Assembly (NCBI GenBank): GCA_934162285.1
Contig: CAKPHY010000014.1
Span: 1 to 37,457, forward strand
Length of the DNA stretch: 37,457 nt
Source: an uncultured Bacilli bacterium
GTDB lineage: Bacteria; Bacillota_I; Bacilli_A; RF39; UBA660
Direction of reading: 5' to 3'
Below the pieces are notes generated by a model, which had not been told where the DNA came from, did not search any database, and saw only the letters and a list, made by a program, of their open reading frames with translations. The translations under genes and the position numbers were made by a program. This document shows positions 22,702 through 30,203 of this stretch, in pieces; position 1 is the stretch's first letter; every line of letters begins with the position of its first letter.

Positions 22702-23764
22702 ATTTAACGAATTTGAAGAATATGTAATAGCACCAGGCGATACAATTTTGGAGTTATTGGAAGTTAACTGCATGAGTCAGCTAGATCTTGCAGATAAGAC
22801 AGGCATTAATAAGAAAACAATTAACGAGATAATAAAAGGTAAAGCACCTATAACAACTTCAACTGCATTGAAATTAGAATATGTATTTAATGTCCCGGCT
22901 AGTTTTTGGAATAACTTAGAAAGTGGCTATAGAGAAGCTTTAGAAAGAAAAAAAGATATAGAATCAATAAAAGAAGAAGAAAAATATTTAGAAACTATTC
23001 CGTATAATGAAATGGCAAGACGTAATTGGGATTGGATAAAAAAAACAAGAGATTTATCTGAAAAAGTTAAAAATTTAAGAAAATTTTTTTCTGTTGCATC
23101 TCTTGCTTTTGATACAGATTTAAAAAGAAAACTAGCTTTTAGAAAAAGTAATCATGAAAACTTTTCTTTAGAATCATTATACTGTTGGTTGAGATATGGA
23201 GAAATTCAAACAAATAAAAATGAAATAGCAAAATTTAATGTTGAACTTTTAAAGGAAAACGTTAAAAAAATAAGAGAATTAGCAAATAAACCTTTTTTAG
23301 AACAATACGAAAAAATAAAGGCTCTGCTAGCTGAATGTGGTATATCTTTAATTTTTGAGCCACATTTACCTCATACCTATGTAAATGGTGTATCTTATAA
23401 AGTGAATTGTGATAAAGCAATTATAATGATAAGTGATAGAGGTAAGAAAGATGATGTATTGTGGTTTACTTTATTTCATGAAATAGCTCATCTCATAAAA
23501 CATAGCAGAAAAGAAGTTTTTATAGATTTAGAAAATGATGAAAAAAATGATATAGAAAACGAAGCAGATGAATTTGCTAAAAATATTTTAATACCGAATG
23601 ATATATATGATAATTTTATTAGTTCTAATTATGTATTTAATGAAAATACTATAAAAGAATTTTCTAAAAATAATAATATTTCAACTGGTATTATTGTTGG
23701 AAGATTACAAAAAGATGGAATTGTTGGTTGGAATGAATTTAATAATTTGATTACTAGAATATAA
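22694..23764 (+). CDS. HigA-type antitoxin fused to ImmA/IrrE metallopeptidase
   Basis: 356 aa. Residues about 5-80: HigA/XRE-type helix-turn-helix, with MSQLDLADKTGINKKTINEI and TSTALKLEYVFNVPASFWNN. Residues about 90-200: a helical linker. Residues about 215-330: an ImmA/IrrE-type peptidase with zinc motif LFHEIAHLIKH (HExxH) and a downstream ENEADEFAKNILIP that supplies the third ligand. HigA normally is about 100 aa, so this is a two-domain version: the first part should bind operator and toxin, the second could cleave a repressor, the toxin or the protein itself. GGAGG lies 12 nt before the ATG, inside the toxin gene. Domain calls are firm; the regulatory logic is inference. Confidence 0.86.
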   Translation: MSKFNEFEEYVIAPGDTILELLEVNCMSQLDLADKTGINKKTINEIIKGKAPITTSTALKLEYVFNVPASFWNNLESGYREALERKKDIESIKEEEKYLETIPYNEMARRNWDWIKKTRDLSEKVKNLRKFFSVASLAFDTDLKRKLAFRKSNHENFSLESLYCWLRYGEIQTNKNEIAKFNVELLKENVKKIRELANKPFLEQYEKIKALLAECGISLIFEPHLPHTYVNGVSYKVNCDKAIIMISDRGKKDDVLWFTLFHEIAHLIKHSRKEVFIDLENDEKNDIENEADEFAKNILIPNDIYDNFISSNYVFNENTIKEFSKNNNISTGIIVGRLQKDGIVGWNEFNNLITRI

Positions 23765-23887
23765 ATTATAGTAAGAGCGTAAAAGTAAGTGGTAGATATA
23801 GCTAATTGTATTGGCATTTAAACGGTATCAACAAATATGAAATAAAAAGTCAATAAATTTATAATAAAACCAAAATTTATTACAAAA

Positions 23888-23918
23888 TAAAACCTCAGTT
23901 TAAAAAACTGGGTTTTTT
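23888..23918. terminator. Bidirectional terminator between higA-like and thioredoxin-like genes
   Basis: AACCTCAGTTT (23891-23901) pairs with AAACTGGGTT (23905-23914) with one bulged T, with T-run after and A-run before. A second small hairpin (ACTTCA/TGAAGT, 23930-23946) lies at the end of the minus-strand gene. Confidence 0.75.
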
Positions 23919-23945
23919 CAACAATCTGACTTCACTTATATGAAG

Positions 23946-24701
23946 TTATTTTTTCTTTACACCATTTTTTGTAAGGAAATTGCCAAAATCTTCAGCACTA
24001 CCAGCACCTTCAAATGTATCAACAATTTTTTTGTCTTTAACATAATAAGTATTTGGAGTTGAACCAAAAGTATTAGCAAAAGTAGTGTCTAAAGCCTTAA
24101 CAGCTTCAAATTCTTTATCTGTAACATGAGCTATATCAATATAATACAATGTATAGTCATAATTTTTTACAGATTCAGCAGCAATTGGTCTAAATGTTTG
24201 ACAATGAGTACAAGAACCTCTCGCAGTTAATACAAACATAGCTTCACCTTTGTTATATTTTTCAACAAATTCAGTGGCACTAATTTTTGTAAACATTGAA
24301 GTATCATAATCAGCAGGTACATAGAAATAATCGTCATTTTTAGAACTTTCTTCTTTTGTAGAATAATATGGTTGTGAATTAATATACAATGTATTTTTAT
24401 CTTTTGAATAAATTAATTGTTCAGTACCAGATTCTGTTTTTAATTTTAAAACTTCATCAGAATACTCATAAGTACATTTAGTTTTTTCTTGTGACTCATA
24501 ACCAAATGAACATTCAGAACCATTTAAAGATAAAACAAAAGTATTTCCCGCATAAGTACTATACCAATCACCTTTAATGTTATTTGAACTTGGGTTTTTG
24601 TAGTGATTTCTAGTTACAAAAAATGTTGTAGCTGAGCAACCAGCACCAAAAACTAAAGCAACAGCGACTGTTAAAACTAAACTTTTTTTCTTGCTTTCCA
24701 T
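23946..24701 (-). CDS. Membrane-anchored thioredoxin-like protein
   Basis: 251 aa. N-terminal hydrophobic segment (SLVLTVAVALVFGAGC) acts as signal anchor; the Cys in GAGC could be lipidated, but Gly at -3 is not a good lipobox. Residues about 40-110 form a small beta domain typical of extracytoplasmic lipocalin-like or DUF-type modules. Residues about 135-250 are a thioredoxin-like fold with RGSCTHCQTF (CxxC, THC between) and the cis-Pro loop at GSTPNTYYV. It should act outside the membrane in disulfide exchange or reduction. Own promoter, single gene, divergent from the SDR gene. Confidence 0.8.
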   Translation of the reverse strand: MESKKKSLVLTVAVALVFGAGCSATTFFVTRNHYKNPSSNNIKGDWYSTYAGNTFVLSLNGSECSFGYESQEKTKCTYEYSDEVLKLKTESGTEQLIYSKDKNTLYINSQPYYSTKEESSKNDDYFYVPADYDTSMFTKISATEFVEKYNKGEAMFVLTARGSCTHCQTFRPIAAESVKNYDYTLYYIDIAHVTDKEFEAVKALDTTFANTFGSTPNTYYVKDKKIVDTFEGAGSAEDFGNFLTKNGVKKK

Positions 24702-24719
24702 TTTATCACCTCTTATAAG

Positions 24720-24748
24720 ATTATAACATAAAAATTTAAGGCTAACAA
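24720..24748 (-). promoter_or_regulatory. Promoter of the thioredoxin-like gene
   Basis: On the minus strand TTGTTA (24748-24743), 17-nt spacer, TG-T-TATAAT (-10 at 24725-24720). Confidence 0.7.
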
Positions 24749-24756
24749 CAAAATTA

Positions 24757-24765
24757 TGTTATAAT
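24757..24765 (+). promoter_or_regulatory. Extended -10 of the SDR operon
   Basis: TGTTATAAT, about 24 nt before the SDR start; weak -35. Forms a compact divergent pair with the promoter of the thioredoxin-like gene. Confidence 0.55.
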
Positions 24766-24788
24766 ATATTTGATTTGGGGTGAACTAT

Positions 24789-25454
24789 ATGAAATACGCT
24801 TTAGTAACTGGAGCTAATAGTGATGTTGGAAAAAGTATATGTGAAAAATTATTAGAACAAAACTATGAAGTTATAGCTTGTTGTCACTTAAGTGCTTCTA
24901 ATTTAAACGACTTAAATGTAACCATAAAATATTGTGATTTAAATGATGAAGAACAAATAAAAAATTTGGTTAAGAATTATAATTTGTCAGTTTTAGTAAA
25001 TGCTGCTGCTTATTCATGTGATGATCTGATAGAAAATAAAACAAGCGAAGAATTTTTAAATTGTTTTAAGATTAATACTTTAGCACCTTTTTTATTAATA
25101 AAATACGCGAATATTAAAGATTACATCATAAATATTAGTTCTAGTGATAGTATCGATACTTATAATCAATATAATTATGACTATGCTGCAAGTAAAGCTG
25201 CTTTAAATAATTTAACTAAGTCTTTGAGTTTAGTTACTAAAGCTAAGATTGTTGCTTTAGCACCCAATTGGATAAATACTAAGAATATAGAAAAAATTGA
25301 TCAAGAATATTTAAAAGAAGATATGTTGAAACATCATCAAGAAAAATTGGTAACATTAGATGATATCAAAAATTACATAGGCAAAATTTTAAATGATGAA
25401 TACCAAACAGGTTCAATTATTAGAATAGATGGAGTGAATGAAGATGTATATTAG
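24789..25454 (+). CDS. Short-chain dehydrogenase/reductase (FabG-like)
   Basis: 222 aa, classical SDR size. NAD(P)-binding TGANSDVG at the N-terminus, VNAAAYS (the NAG region), a Ser in ISSSDS and the YDYAASKAAL catalytic Tyr/Lys pair. Substrate unknown; resembles 3-oxoacyl-ACP reductase-like members. ATG 24789 follows GGGGTGA at good distance. The last codons overlap the next gene, so the two, and the RluA gene after them, are one operon. Confidence 0.82.
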   Translation: MKYALVTGANSDVGKSICEKLLEQNYEVIACCHLSASNLNDLNVTIKYCDLNDEEQIKNLVKNYNLSVLVNAAAYSCDDLIENKTSEEFLNCFKINTLAPFLLIKYANIKDYIINISSSDSIDTYNQYNYDYAASKAALNNLTKSLSLVTKAKIVALAPNWINTKNIEKIDQEYLKEDMLKHHQEKLVTLDDIKNYIGKILNDEYQTGSIIRIDGVNEDVY

Positions 25455-26685
25455 TGAAAAAATAGAAAAATTAATTTTCGAATGTGAAAATGAACTTACA
25501 GAAAAATTTCGTGAAATAGATAAAATATGTTATCAAAATAGCCTTAAAGTATTAAATGCTTTTAATGAGAATAAAATATCTGAATCCCACTTTAATACTA
25601 CAACAGGATATGGTTATAATGACTATGGTCGTGATGCTGTTGAAGACGTTTTTAAAACAGTATTAAAAGCCGAAGATGCTTTAGTACGTAATCAATTTAT
25701 TTCAGGAACTCATGCTTTAACAACTACTTTATTTGGTCTTTTACGCCCTAATGATATTATGTTAAGTGTAACAGGTAAACCATACGATACTTTAGATGAA
25801 GTAATAGGAATTAAAGAAAACAAAAGTTCTTTAAAAAGCTTTGGTATAAAATACTATGGAATTGATTTAATTGATAACGATTTTGATTTCATTAAAATTG
25901 AAGAATTTTTAAAAAATAATCAAGTAAAATTAGTAGAAATTCAAAGATCAAGAGGCTATTCAACTCGTGAAAGTTTAACAATTGAAAAAATTGCTAAAGT
26001 TATAACTTTGATTAAAAAAATATCACCGAGTACAATTGTAATGATCGATAACTGTTATTGTGAATTTGTTGCTACCCAAGAACCTTTAGAAGTAGGTGCT
26101 GATATTATTGTTGGATCATTAATAAAAAATTTAGGTGGTGGTATTGCTTCTAATGGAGCTTATGTTGCTGGTAAAAAAGAATTGGTCGAATTAGTTGCTG
26201 AAAGACTTACTTCACCAGGTCAAGGAAAAGAAGTTGGTCCGTCTGGTGGTGCTAATAAAATGTTTTTACAAGGAATATATATGGCACCTAATGCTGTTGC
26301 TAGTAGTTTAAAAGTAGCAGTTTTAACTAGTTTAGCTATGGAAAAATTAGGATTTAATGTTAGCCCAAAATGGAATAGTGAAAGAGCTGATATTGTTCAA
26401 ACTTTAATATTTAATGATCGCGATAAAATGATCAAATATTGCCAAGGAATCCAACAAGGATCAGCAATTGATTCTTTTGCTCTTCCTATGCCTGACCCTA
26501 TGCCTGGCTATGATGATGAAGTCATAATGGCTTCGGGAAGCTTTACTCAAGGATCTTCAATTGAGATATCGTGCGATGGTCCACTAAGACCACCATTTAT
26601 TGCTTATCAACAAGGTTCATTAACTTATGAATATGGTAAAATTGCTTTAAAGGTAGCTCTTACAAATATGGTGGATAATGATTGA
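25444..26685 (+). CDS. Methionine gamma-lyase-like PLP enzyme (YnbB family)
   Basis: 413 aa, the size of the family once called aluminium resistance protein, related to cystathionine/methionine gamma-lyases. Marks: FNTTTGYGYNDYGRDAVEDV, FISGTHALTTTLFGLLRPND, VEIQRSRGYSTRES, then GSLIKNLGGGIASNGAYVAG, whose Lys should hold PLP. QQGSAIDSFALPMPDPMPGY is also typical. ATG 25444 lies about 9 nt after GGAG; the ATG at 25438 is too close. Overlaps the SDR gene before it and the RluA gene after it (ATGATTGA), again with TGA as stop. Precise substrate not established for the family. Confidence 0.88.
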   Translation: MYISEKIEKLIFECENELTEKFREIDKICYQNSLKVLNAFNENKISESHFNTTTGYGYNDYGRDAVEDVFKTVLKAEDALVRNQFISGTHALTTTLFGLLRPNDIMLSVTGKPYDTLDEVIGIKENKSSLKSFGIKYYGIDLIDNDFDFIKIEEFLKNNQVKLVEIQRSRGYSTRESLTIEKIAKVITLIKKISPSTIVMIDNCYCEFVATQEPLEVGADIIVGSLIKNLGGGIASNGAYVAGKKELVELVAERLTSPGQGKEVGPSGGANKMFLQGIYMAPNAVASSLKVAVLTSLAMEKLGFNVSPKWNSERADIVQTLIFNDRDKMIKYCQGIQQGSAIDSFALPMPDPMPGYDDEVIMASGSFTQGSSIEISCDGPLRPPFIAYQQGSLTYEYGKIALKVALTNMVDND

Positions 26686-27292
26686 TATAATTTATGAAGA
26701 TAAATATATTATTATTGTTAATAAAAAAGATAAGTTTTTAACTATTGCTAATGATAAAGATAAATTTAATAATTTGTATTATTTAGTAAGCGAATATGTC
26801 AAAAAGAAAAATAAAAAAAATAAAATTTTTATTGTACATCGTTTAGATTATGATACTTCGGGACTAGTTCTATTTGCTAAAAACGAAAAAATAAAAGCTT
26901 ATTTTCAAGATCATTGGACTGATGTTAAAAGAAAATATATAGCTCTAGTAAGTGGTTATGTAAAAAAAGATCATGATATTTTAAAGCATTATTTAAAAGA
27001 AACCAAAACCCTTTTAACTTATGTGGCAAAAAGTGGCAAAATTGCTCTAACTGAATATCAAGTATTAGAAAGAAAAGATAATAAGACTAAATTAGAAATA
27101 AACTTATTGACAGGAAGAAAGAATCAGATAAGAGTGCAATTAAAAGCTATTGGAAATCCTATTATAGGTGATTCCAAATATGGTGGTATAAAAAATAAAC
27201 ATATGCTTTTACATGCTTACTATTTAGAATTTTTTCATCCAATAACCAAAGAAATAATAAAAGTTGAAAGCCTATTACCTAAATATTTCTAA
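26678..27292 (+). CDS. RluA-family pseudouridine synthase
   Basis: 204 aa, one-domain RluA-type enzyme that converts uridine to pseudouridine in rRNA or tRNA. The catalytic Asp lies in VHRLDYDTSGLVLFAKN; later VKRKYIALVSG, LTGRKNQIRVQLKAIGNPII and GDSKYGG are all family marks. No S4 domain, and at about 200 aa shorter than RluD/RluB types, so the target site cannot be named. Last gene of the SDR/YnbB operon. Its 3' two thirds, together with the next gene, have been copied downstream. Confidence 0.9.
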   Translation: MIDIIYEDKYIIIVNKKDKFLTIANDKDKFNNLYYLVSEYVKKKNKKNKIFIVHRLDYDTSGLVLFAKNEKIKAYFQDHWTDVKRKYIALVSGYVKKDHDILKHYLKETKTLLTYVAKSGKIALTEYQVLERKDNKTKLEINLLTGRKNQIRVQLKAIGNPIIGDSKYGGIKNKHMLLHAYYLEFFHPITKEIIKVESLLPKYF

Positions 27293-27385
27293 GATTCAGC
27301 TTTTGTTTATTCAAAACAGCTCAATTTGGTGAACATGATATTTAGTTTGTATTTTTGAAATATAGAAATAAAATCATTTGATTTA

Positions 27386-27414
27386 TTGATCTGTAGGAAA
27401 AAGTGTGTTATGAT
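27386..27414 (+). promoter_or_regulatory. Promoter of zinc-ribbon paralogue 1
   Basis: TTGATC (27386-27391), 17-nt spacer ending TGT, TATGAT (27409-27414). Confidence 0.65.
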
Positions 27415-27447
27415 ATTCTTGATAAGAATAGAAAGTAGGAAATAGAA

Positions 27448-28512
27448 ATGTATTGTAAAATATGCGGAGCAGCTTTAAATCCAGGTGATGTTTTTTGCCG
27501 TAATTGTGGTGCCTCAAACACTAATAATAATCAACCAAATCAAGGAATGCAACCAAATGTACAAAATGTTCAACCAAGCATGAATAATCAACCAGAATTT
27601 AGCCACCAAAACGTAAATTTAAATGATCAATTTAATTCCAATAATCAAATTAATAGTAATAATCAACCAAATAATCAATATCAATCAATGGAATTTGTAG
27701 AACCAGTTTCACCAATGAATAATTATCAACAACCAACGCCACCAGCTGGACCAGCTTATCAGCAACCAACACCAAGTGTTCAACCGATGCCAAATGTTCA
27801 ACCAAATATTCCAACACCACCGGTTAACAATAATTATCCACAACCTATGAATCAAAATAATAATAGTAATAAGAGTAATGGTACTATTTTAATGATAATT
27901 GGAATAATTGTTGGAATTTTGGCTATAGCAATAGTAGGTTATTTAGTATATACAACGTTAACAGATAAGAATGTTGATAATGGTACAACAATTGTTTCTA
28001 AGAAAAACTATAATGTTTACTTTGCAAAACACAAGTTCACATTTGAAAATGATGATGTTGCAACACCATCATCAGATCAGTTAGAGGTTACAACTAATAA
28101 TTATAGTGCGTTAATTCTTATGACGGATGAAGTTAGTCCTGAAATGCTTAACACATCAACTGTAACAGCTTTTAAACAACAATTTGCTTCTGAAGGTATG
28201 CAAACAGGTGATGTTAAAAGTAGCACATATGCAGGATTGGCATATTGGAAATTTAATGTTATAAAGATTGGAGCTAAAGGAACTGTATTACTAGTACCAA
28301 AATCTAATGGAGGAATTTGGATAGTTCTTGTCATGAATAGATCTAATATAACAACCTATCCAACAGATTCAACTATAAATAGTGCTCTAGAATTGATTAA
28401 ATCAGCAACATTTAGCACATCTTCTTCAATTAAAACGGATATTGATTTTGATTTTAGTACTATAGACTTTGATAGCATCATTAAATCTGATTCACAAGAA
28501 TCAGCTGAATAA
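27448..28512 (+). CDS. Zinc-ribbon, single-TM protein, paralogue 1
   Basis: 354 aa. N-terminal zinc ribbon with CKICGAALNPGDVFCRNCGA (two CxxC pairs), a long Asn/Gln/Pro-rich linker (about 25-140), one membrane helix (ILMIIGIIVGILAIAIVGYL, about 150-170) and a C-terminal domain of about 180 aa, extracellular if the ribbon is inside. The acidic tail (SIKTDIDFDFSTIDF..) ends the protein. Such zinc_ribbon-plus-TM proteins are common in gut Firmicutes and may sense or organise membrane components; function unknown. RBS AGTAGGA. Duplicated as 29208-30059 with near-identical N-terminal half and a very different C-terminal domain. Confidence 0.82.
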   Translation: MYCKICGAALNPGDVFCRNCGASNTNNNQPNQGMQPNVQNVQPSMNNQPEFSHQNVNLNDQFNSNNQINSNNQPNNQYQSMEFVEPVSPMNNYQQPTPPAGPAYQQPTPSVQPMPNVQPNIPTPPVNNNYPQPMNQNNNSNKSNGTILMIIGIIVGILAIAIVGYLVYTTLTDKNVDNGTTIVSKKNYNVYFAKHKFTFENDDVATPSSDQLEVTTNNYSALILMTDEVSPEMLNTSTVTAFKQQFASEGMQTGDVKSSTYAGLAYWKFNVIKIGAKGTVLLVPKSNGGIWIVLVMNRSNITTYPTDSTINSALELIKSATFSTSSSIKTDIDFDFSTIDFDSIIKSDSQESAE

Positions 28513-28540
28513 AAGCTCAACTTTGAAGTTGTAATATAAA

Positions 28541-28648
28541 TGTAGACACATAAAGAGTGATATAAACCCCGTTTCTTGGGCATAAGAGAAACGAGGTTTT
28601 TATATGTCAAAATTAACTTATGAAGATAAAATAAATTTATATACTGAT
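28541..28648 (+). mobile_element. Remnant of an IS3-type left end
   Basis: From TGTAGACACATAAAG (28541) through a terminator-like hairpin to ATG 28604 and MSKLTYEDKINLYTDK: the start of this frame strongly resembles the N-terminus of IS3/IS150-type OrfA proteins. The match stops where copied rluA sequence begins at about 28648. So an IS end seems joined to the duplication breakpoint. Family assignment is from memory of the motif only. Confidence 0.45.
28564..28602 (+). terminator. Terminator hairpin after zinc-ribbon paralogue 1
   Basis: AACC-C-CGTTTCT (28565-28576) pairs with AGAAACG-A-GGTT (28587-28598) with one mismatch, then T-run. It lies just before ATG 28604. Confidence 0.72.
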
Positions 28649-29059
28649 AAAAATGAAAAAATAAAAACTTATTTTCAAGATCATTGGACTGATGTTAAAA
28701 GAAAATATATAGCTCTAGTAAGTGGTTATGTAAAAAAAGATCATGATATTTTAAAGCATTATTTAAAAGAAACCAAAACCCTTTTAACTTATGTGGCAAA
28801 AAGTGGCAAAATTGCTCTAACTGAATATCAAGTATTAGAAAGAAAAGATAATAAAACTAAATTAGAAATAAACTTATTGACAGGAAGAAAGAATCAGATA
28901 AGAGTGCAATTAAAAGCTATTGGGAATCCTATTATAGGTGATTCCAAATATGGTGGTATAAAAAAACATATGCTTTTACATGCTTACTATTTAGAATTTT
29001 TTCATCAAATAACTAAAGAAATAATAAAAGTTAAAAGCCTATTACCTAAATATTTCTGA
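28604..29059 (+). pseudogene. Chimeric rluA fragment: IS-like start, rluA tail
   Basis: 151-aa frame whose first roughly 16 residues (MSKLTYEDKINLYTDK) differ from rluA, and whose remainder from NEKIK onward is nearly identical to residues about 68-204 of the intact gene at 26678. It lacks HRLDYDTSG, so the catalytic Asp is gone; small changes (one Asn lost in GGIKKHM, Pro to Gln in FFHQITK) show it is drifting. A product of the tandem duplication with no pseudouridine synthase activity expected. Confidence 0.85.
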
Positions 29060-29145
29060 GATTCAGCTTTCATTTATTCAAAACAATTCAATTTGGTAAA
29101 CATGATTATTTAGTTTGAAATATAAAAATAAAATCATTTGATTTA

Positions 29146-29174
29146 TAGATCTGTAGTAAAAAGTGTGTTATTAT
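29146..29174 (+). promoter_or_regulatory. Promoter of zinc-ribbon paralogue 2, altered -35
   Basis: The copy of the paralogue 1 promoter: -35 is TAGATC instead of TTGATC, -10 is TATTAT instead of TATGAT; same 17-nt spacer. Strength may differ. Confidence 0.55.
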
Positions 29175-29207
29175 ATCCTTGATAAGAATAGAAAGTAGGA
29201 AATAGAA

Positions 29208-30059
29208 ATGTATTGTAAAATATGTGGGGCAGCTTTAAATCCAGATGATGTTTTTTGCCGTAATTGTGGTGCTTCAAATGCTAATAATAATCAACCAAAT
29301 AATCAATATCAATCAATGGAATTTGTAGAACCAGTTTCACCAACAAATAACTATCAACAGCCAACGCCACCAGTTGGCCCAGATTATCAGCAACCAACTT
29401 CAACTGTTCAATCGATGCCAAATGTTCAACCAAATATTCCAACACCACCGGTTAACAATAATTATCCACAACCTATGAATAAAAATAATAATAGTAACAA
29501 GAGTAATGGTACTATTTTAATGATAATTGGAATAATTGTTGGAATTTTGGCTATAGCAATAGTAGGCTATTTAGTATATACAACATTAACAGATAAGAAT
29601 GTTGATAATGGTACAACAACTGTTTCTAAGAAAAATTATAATGTTTACTTTGCAAAACACAAGTTCACATTTGAAAATGATGATGTTGCAACAACATCAG
29701 AAACAGAACTAAAAGTTTCTACAAGTAAGTATTTTGCAAGTATTGGAGCAGTAGATGAACTTAATTTTAATTACTTAAACGAAACATTAGTAAATGAAAT
29801 TATCCAAAAATCCTCATATAAGAATGGCAATACAGTTGATGAAACAAAAAGTAGTACATATTCAGGACAACCATATTTTAAAACTAATATATCATCGACT
29901 ACCAAAAAAGCTACTTATATACTTACACCAAAATCTAATGGTGGAACTTGGATTATTTTAGTACAAGATAATGCTGGGGCAACTACTTATCCAACAGAAT
30001 CTGCTATAAATGAGGTTTTAGAATTGATTAAATCAGCAACAGTTAGCACATCTTCTTAA
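29208..30059 (+). CDS. Zinc-ribbon, single-TM protein, paralogue 2
   Basis: 283 aa. Zinc ribbon (CKICGAALNPDDVFCRNCGA), shorter Asn/Gln/Pro linker, same membrane helix, and the KNYNVYFAKHKFTFENDDVA segment, all nearly identical to paralogue 1. After this point the C-terminal domain is largely different (STSKYFASIGAVDELNFNYL against TTNNYSALILMTDEVSPEML), then similarity returns at YPTESAINEVLELIKSATVS. Loss of one base makes the frame end at TAA 30057-30059, dropping the acidic tail that paralogue 1 keeps. The upstream region with promoter and RBS is also copied. Confidence 0.82.
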   Translation: MYCKICGAALNPDDVFCRNCGASNANNNQPNNQYQSMEFVEPVSPTNNYQQPTPPVGPDYQQPTSTVQSMPNVQPNIPTPPVNNNYPQPMNKNNNSNKSNGTILMIIGIIVGILAIAIVGYLVYTTLTDKNVDNGTTTVSKKNYNVYFAKHKFTFENDDVATTSETELKVSTSKYFASIGAVDELNFNYLNETLVNEIIQKSSYKNGNTVDETKSSTYSGQPYFKTNISSTTKKATYILTPKSNGGTWIILVQDNAGATTYPTESAINEVLELIKSATVSTSS

Positions 30060-30134
30060 TTAAAACGGATCTTGATTTTAACAATATAGACTTTGATAGC
30101 ATCATTAAATCTGATTCACAAGAATCAGCTGAAT
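30060..30134 (+). pseudogene. Out-of-frame relic of the zinc-ribbon acidic tail
   Basis: Sequence matching codons of the paralogue 1 tail (..GACTTTGATAGCATCATT..) follows the stop of paralogue 2 in a shifted frame. One deleted base in TCTTCTTCAATT, giving TCTTCTTAATT, explains both the stop and the shift. Confidence 0.75.
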
Positions 30135-30158
30135 AAAAGATCAATTTGATCTTTTTTC
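30135..30158 (+). terminator. Terminator after zinc-ribbon paralogue 2
   Basis: AAAAGATC pairs with GATCTTTT around a short AT loop, followed by T-rich sequence. Confidence 0.75.
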
Positions 30159-30159
30159 T

Positions 30160-30187
30160 TTGATGAACACCAAAAATCAGTTATAAT
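30160..30187 (+). promoter_or_regulatory. Promoter of the FAD oxidoreductase gene
   Basis: TTGATG (30160-30165), 16-nt spacer, TATAAT (30182-30187). The start of transcription falls at about 30194, which favours ATG 30204 over ATG 30192. Confidence 0.65.
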
Positions 30188-30203
30188 AATAATGGTGATA
30201 GAA

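Noticed and set aside
27448..30059. Assembly error explaining the tandem duplication.
   Set aside because: The copies differ at many positions, in the C-terminal domain and at the junction, so this is a real duplication.
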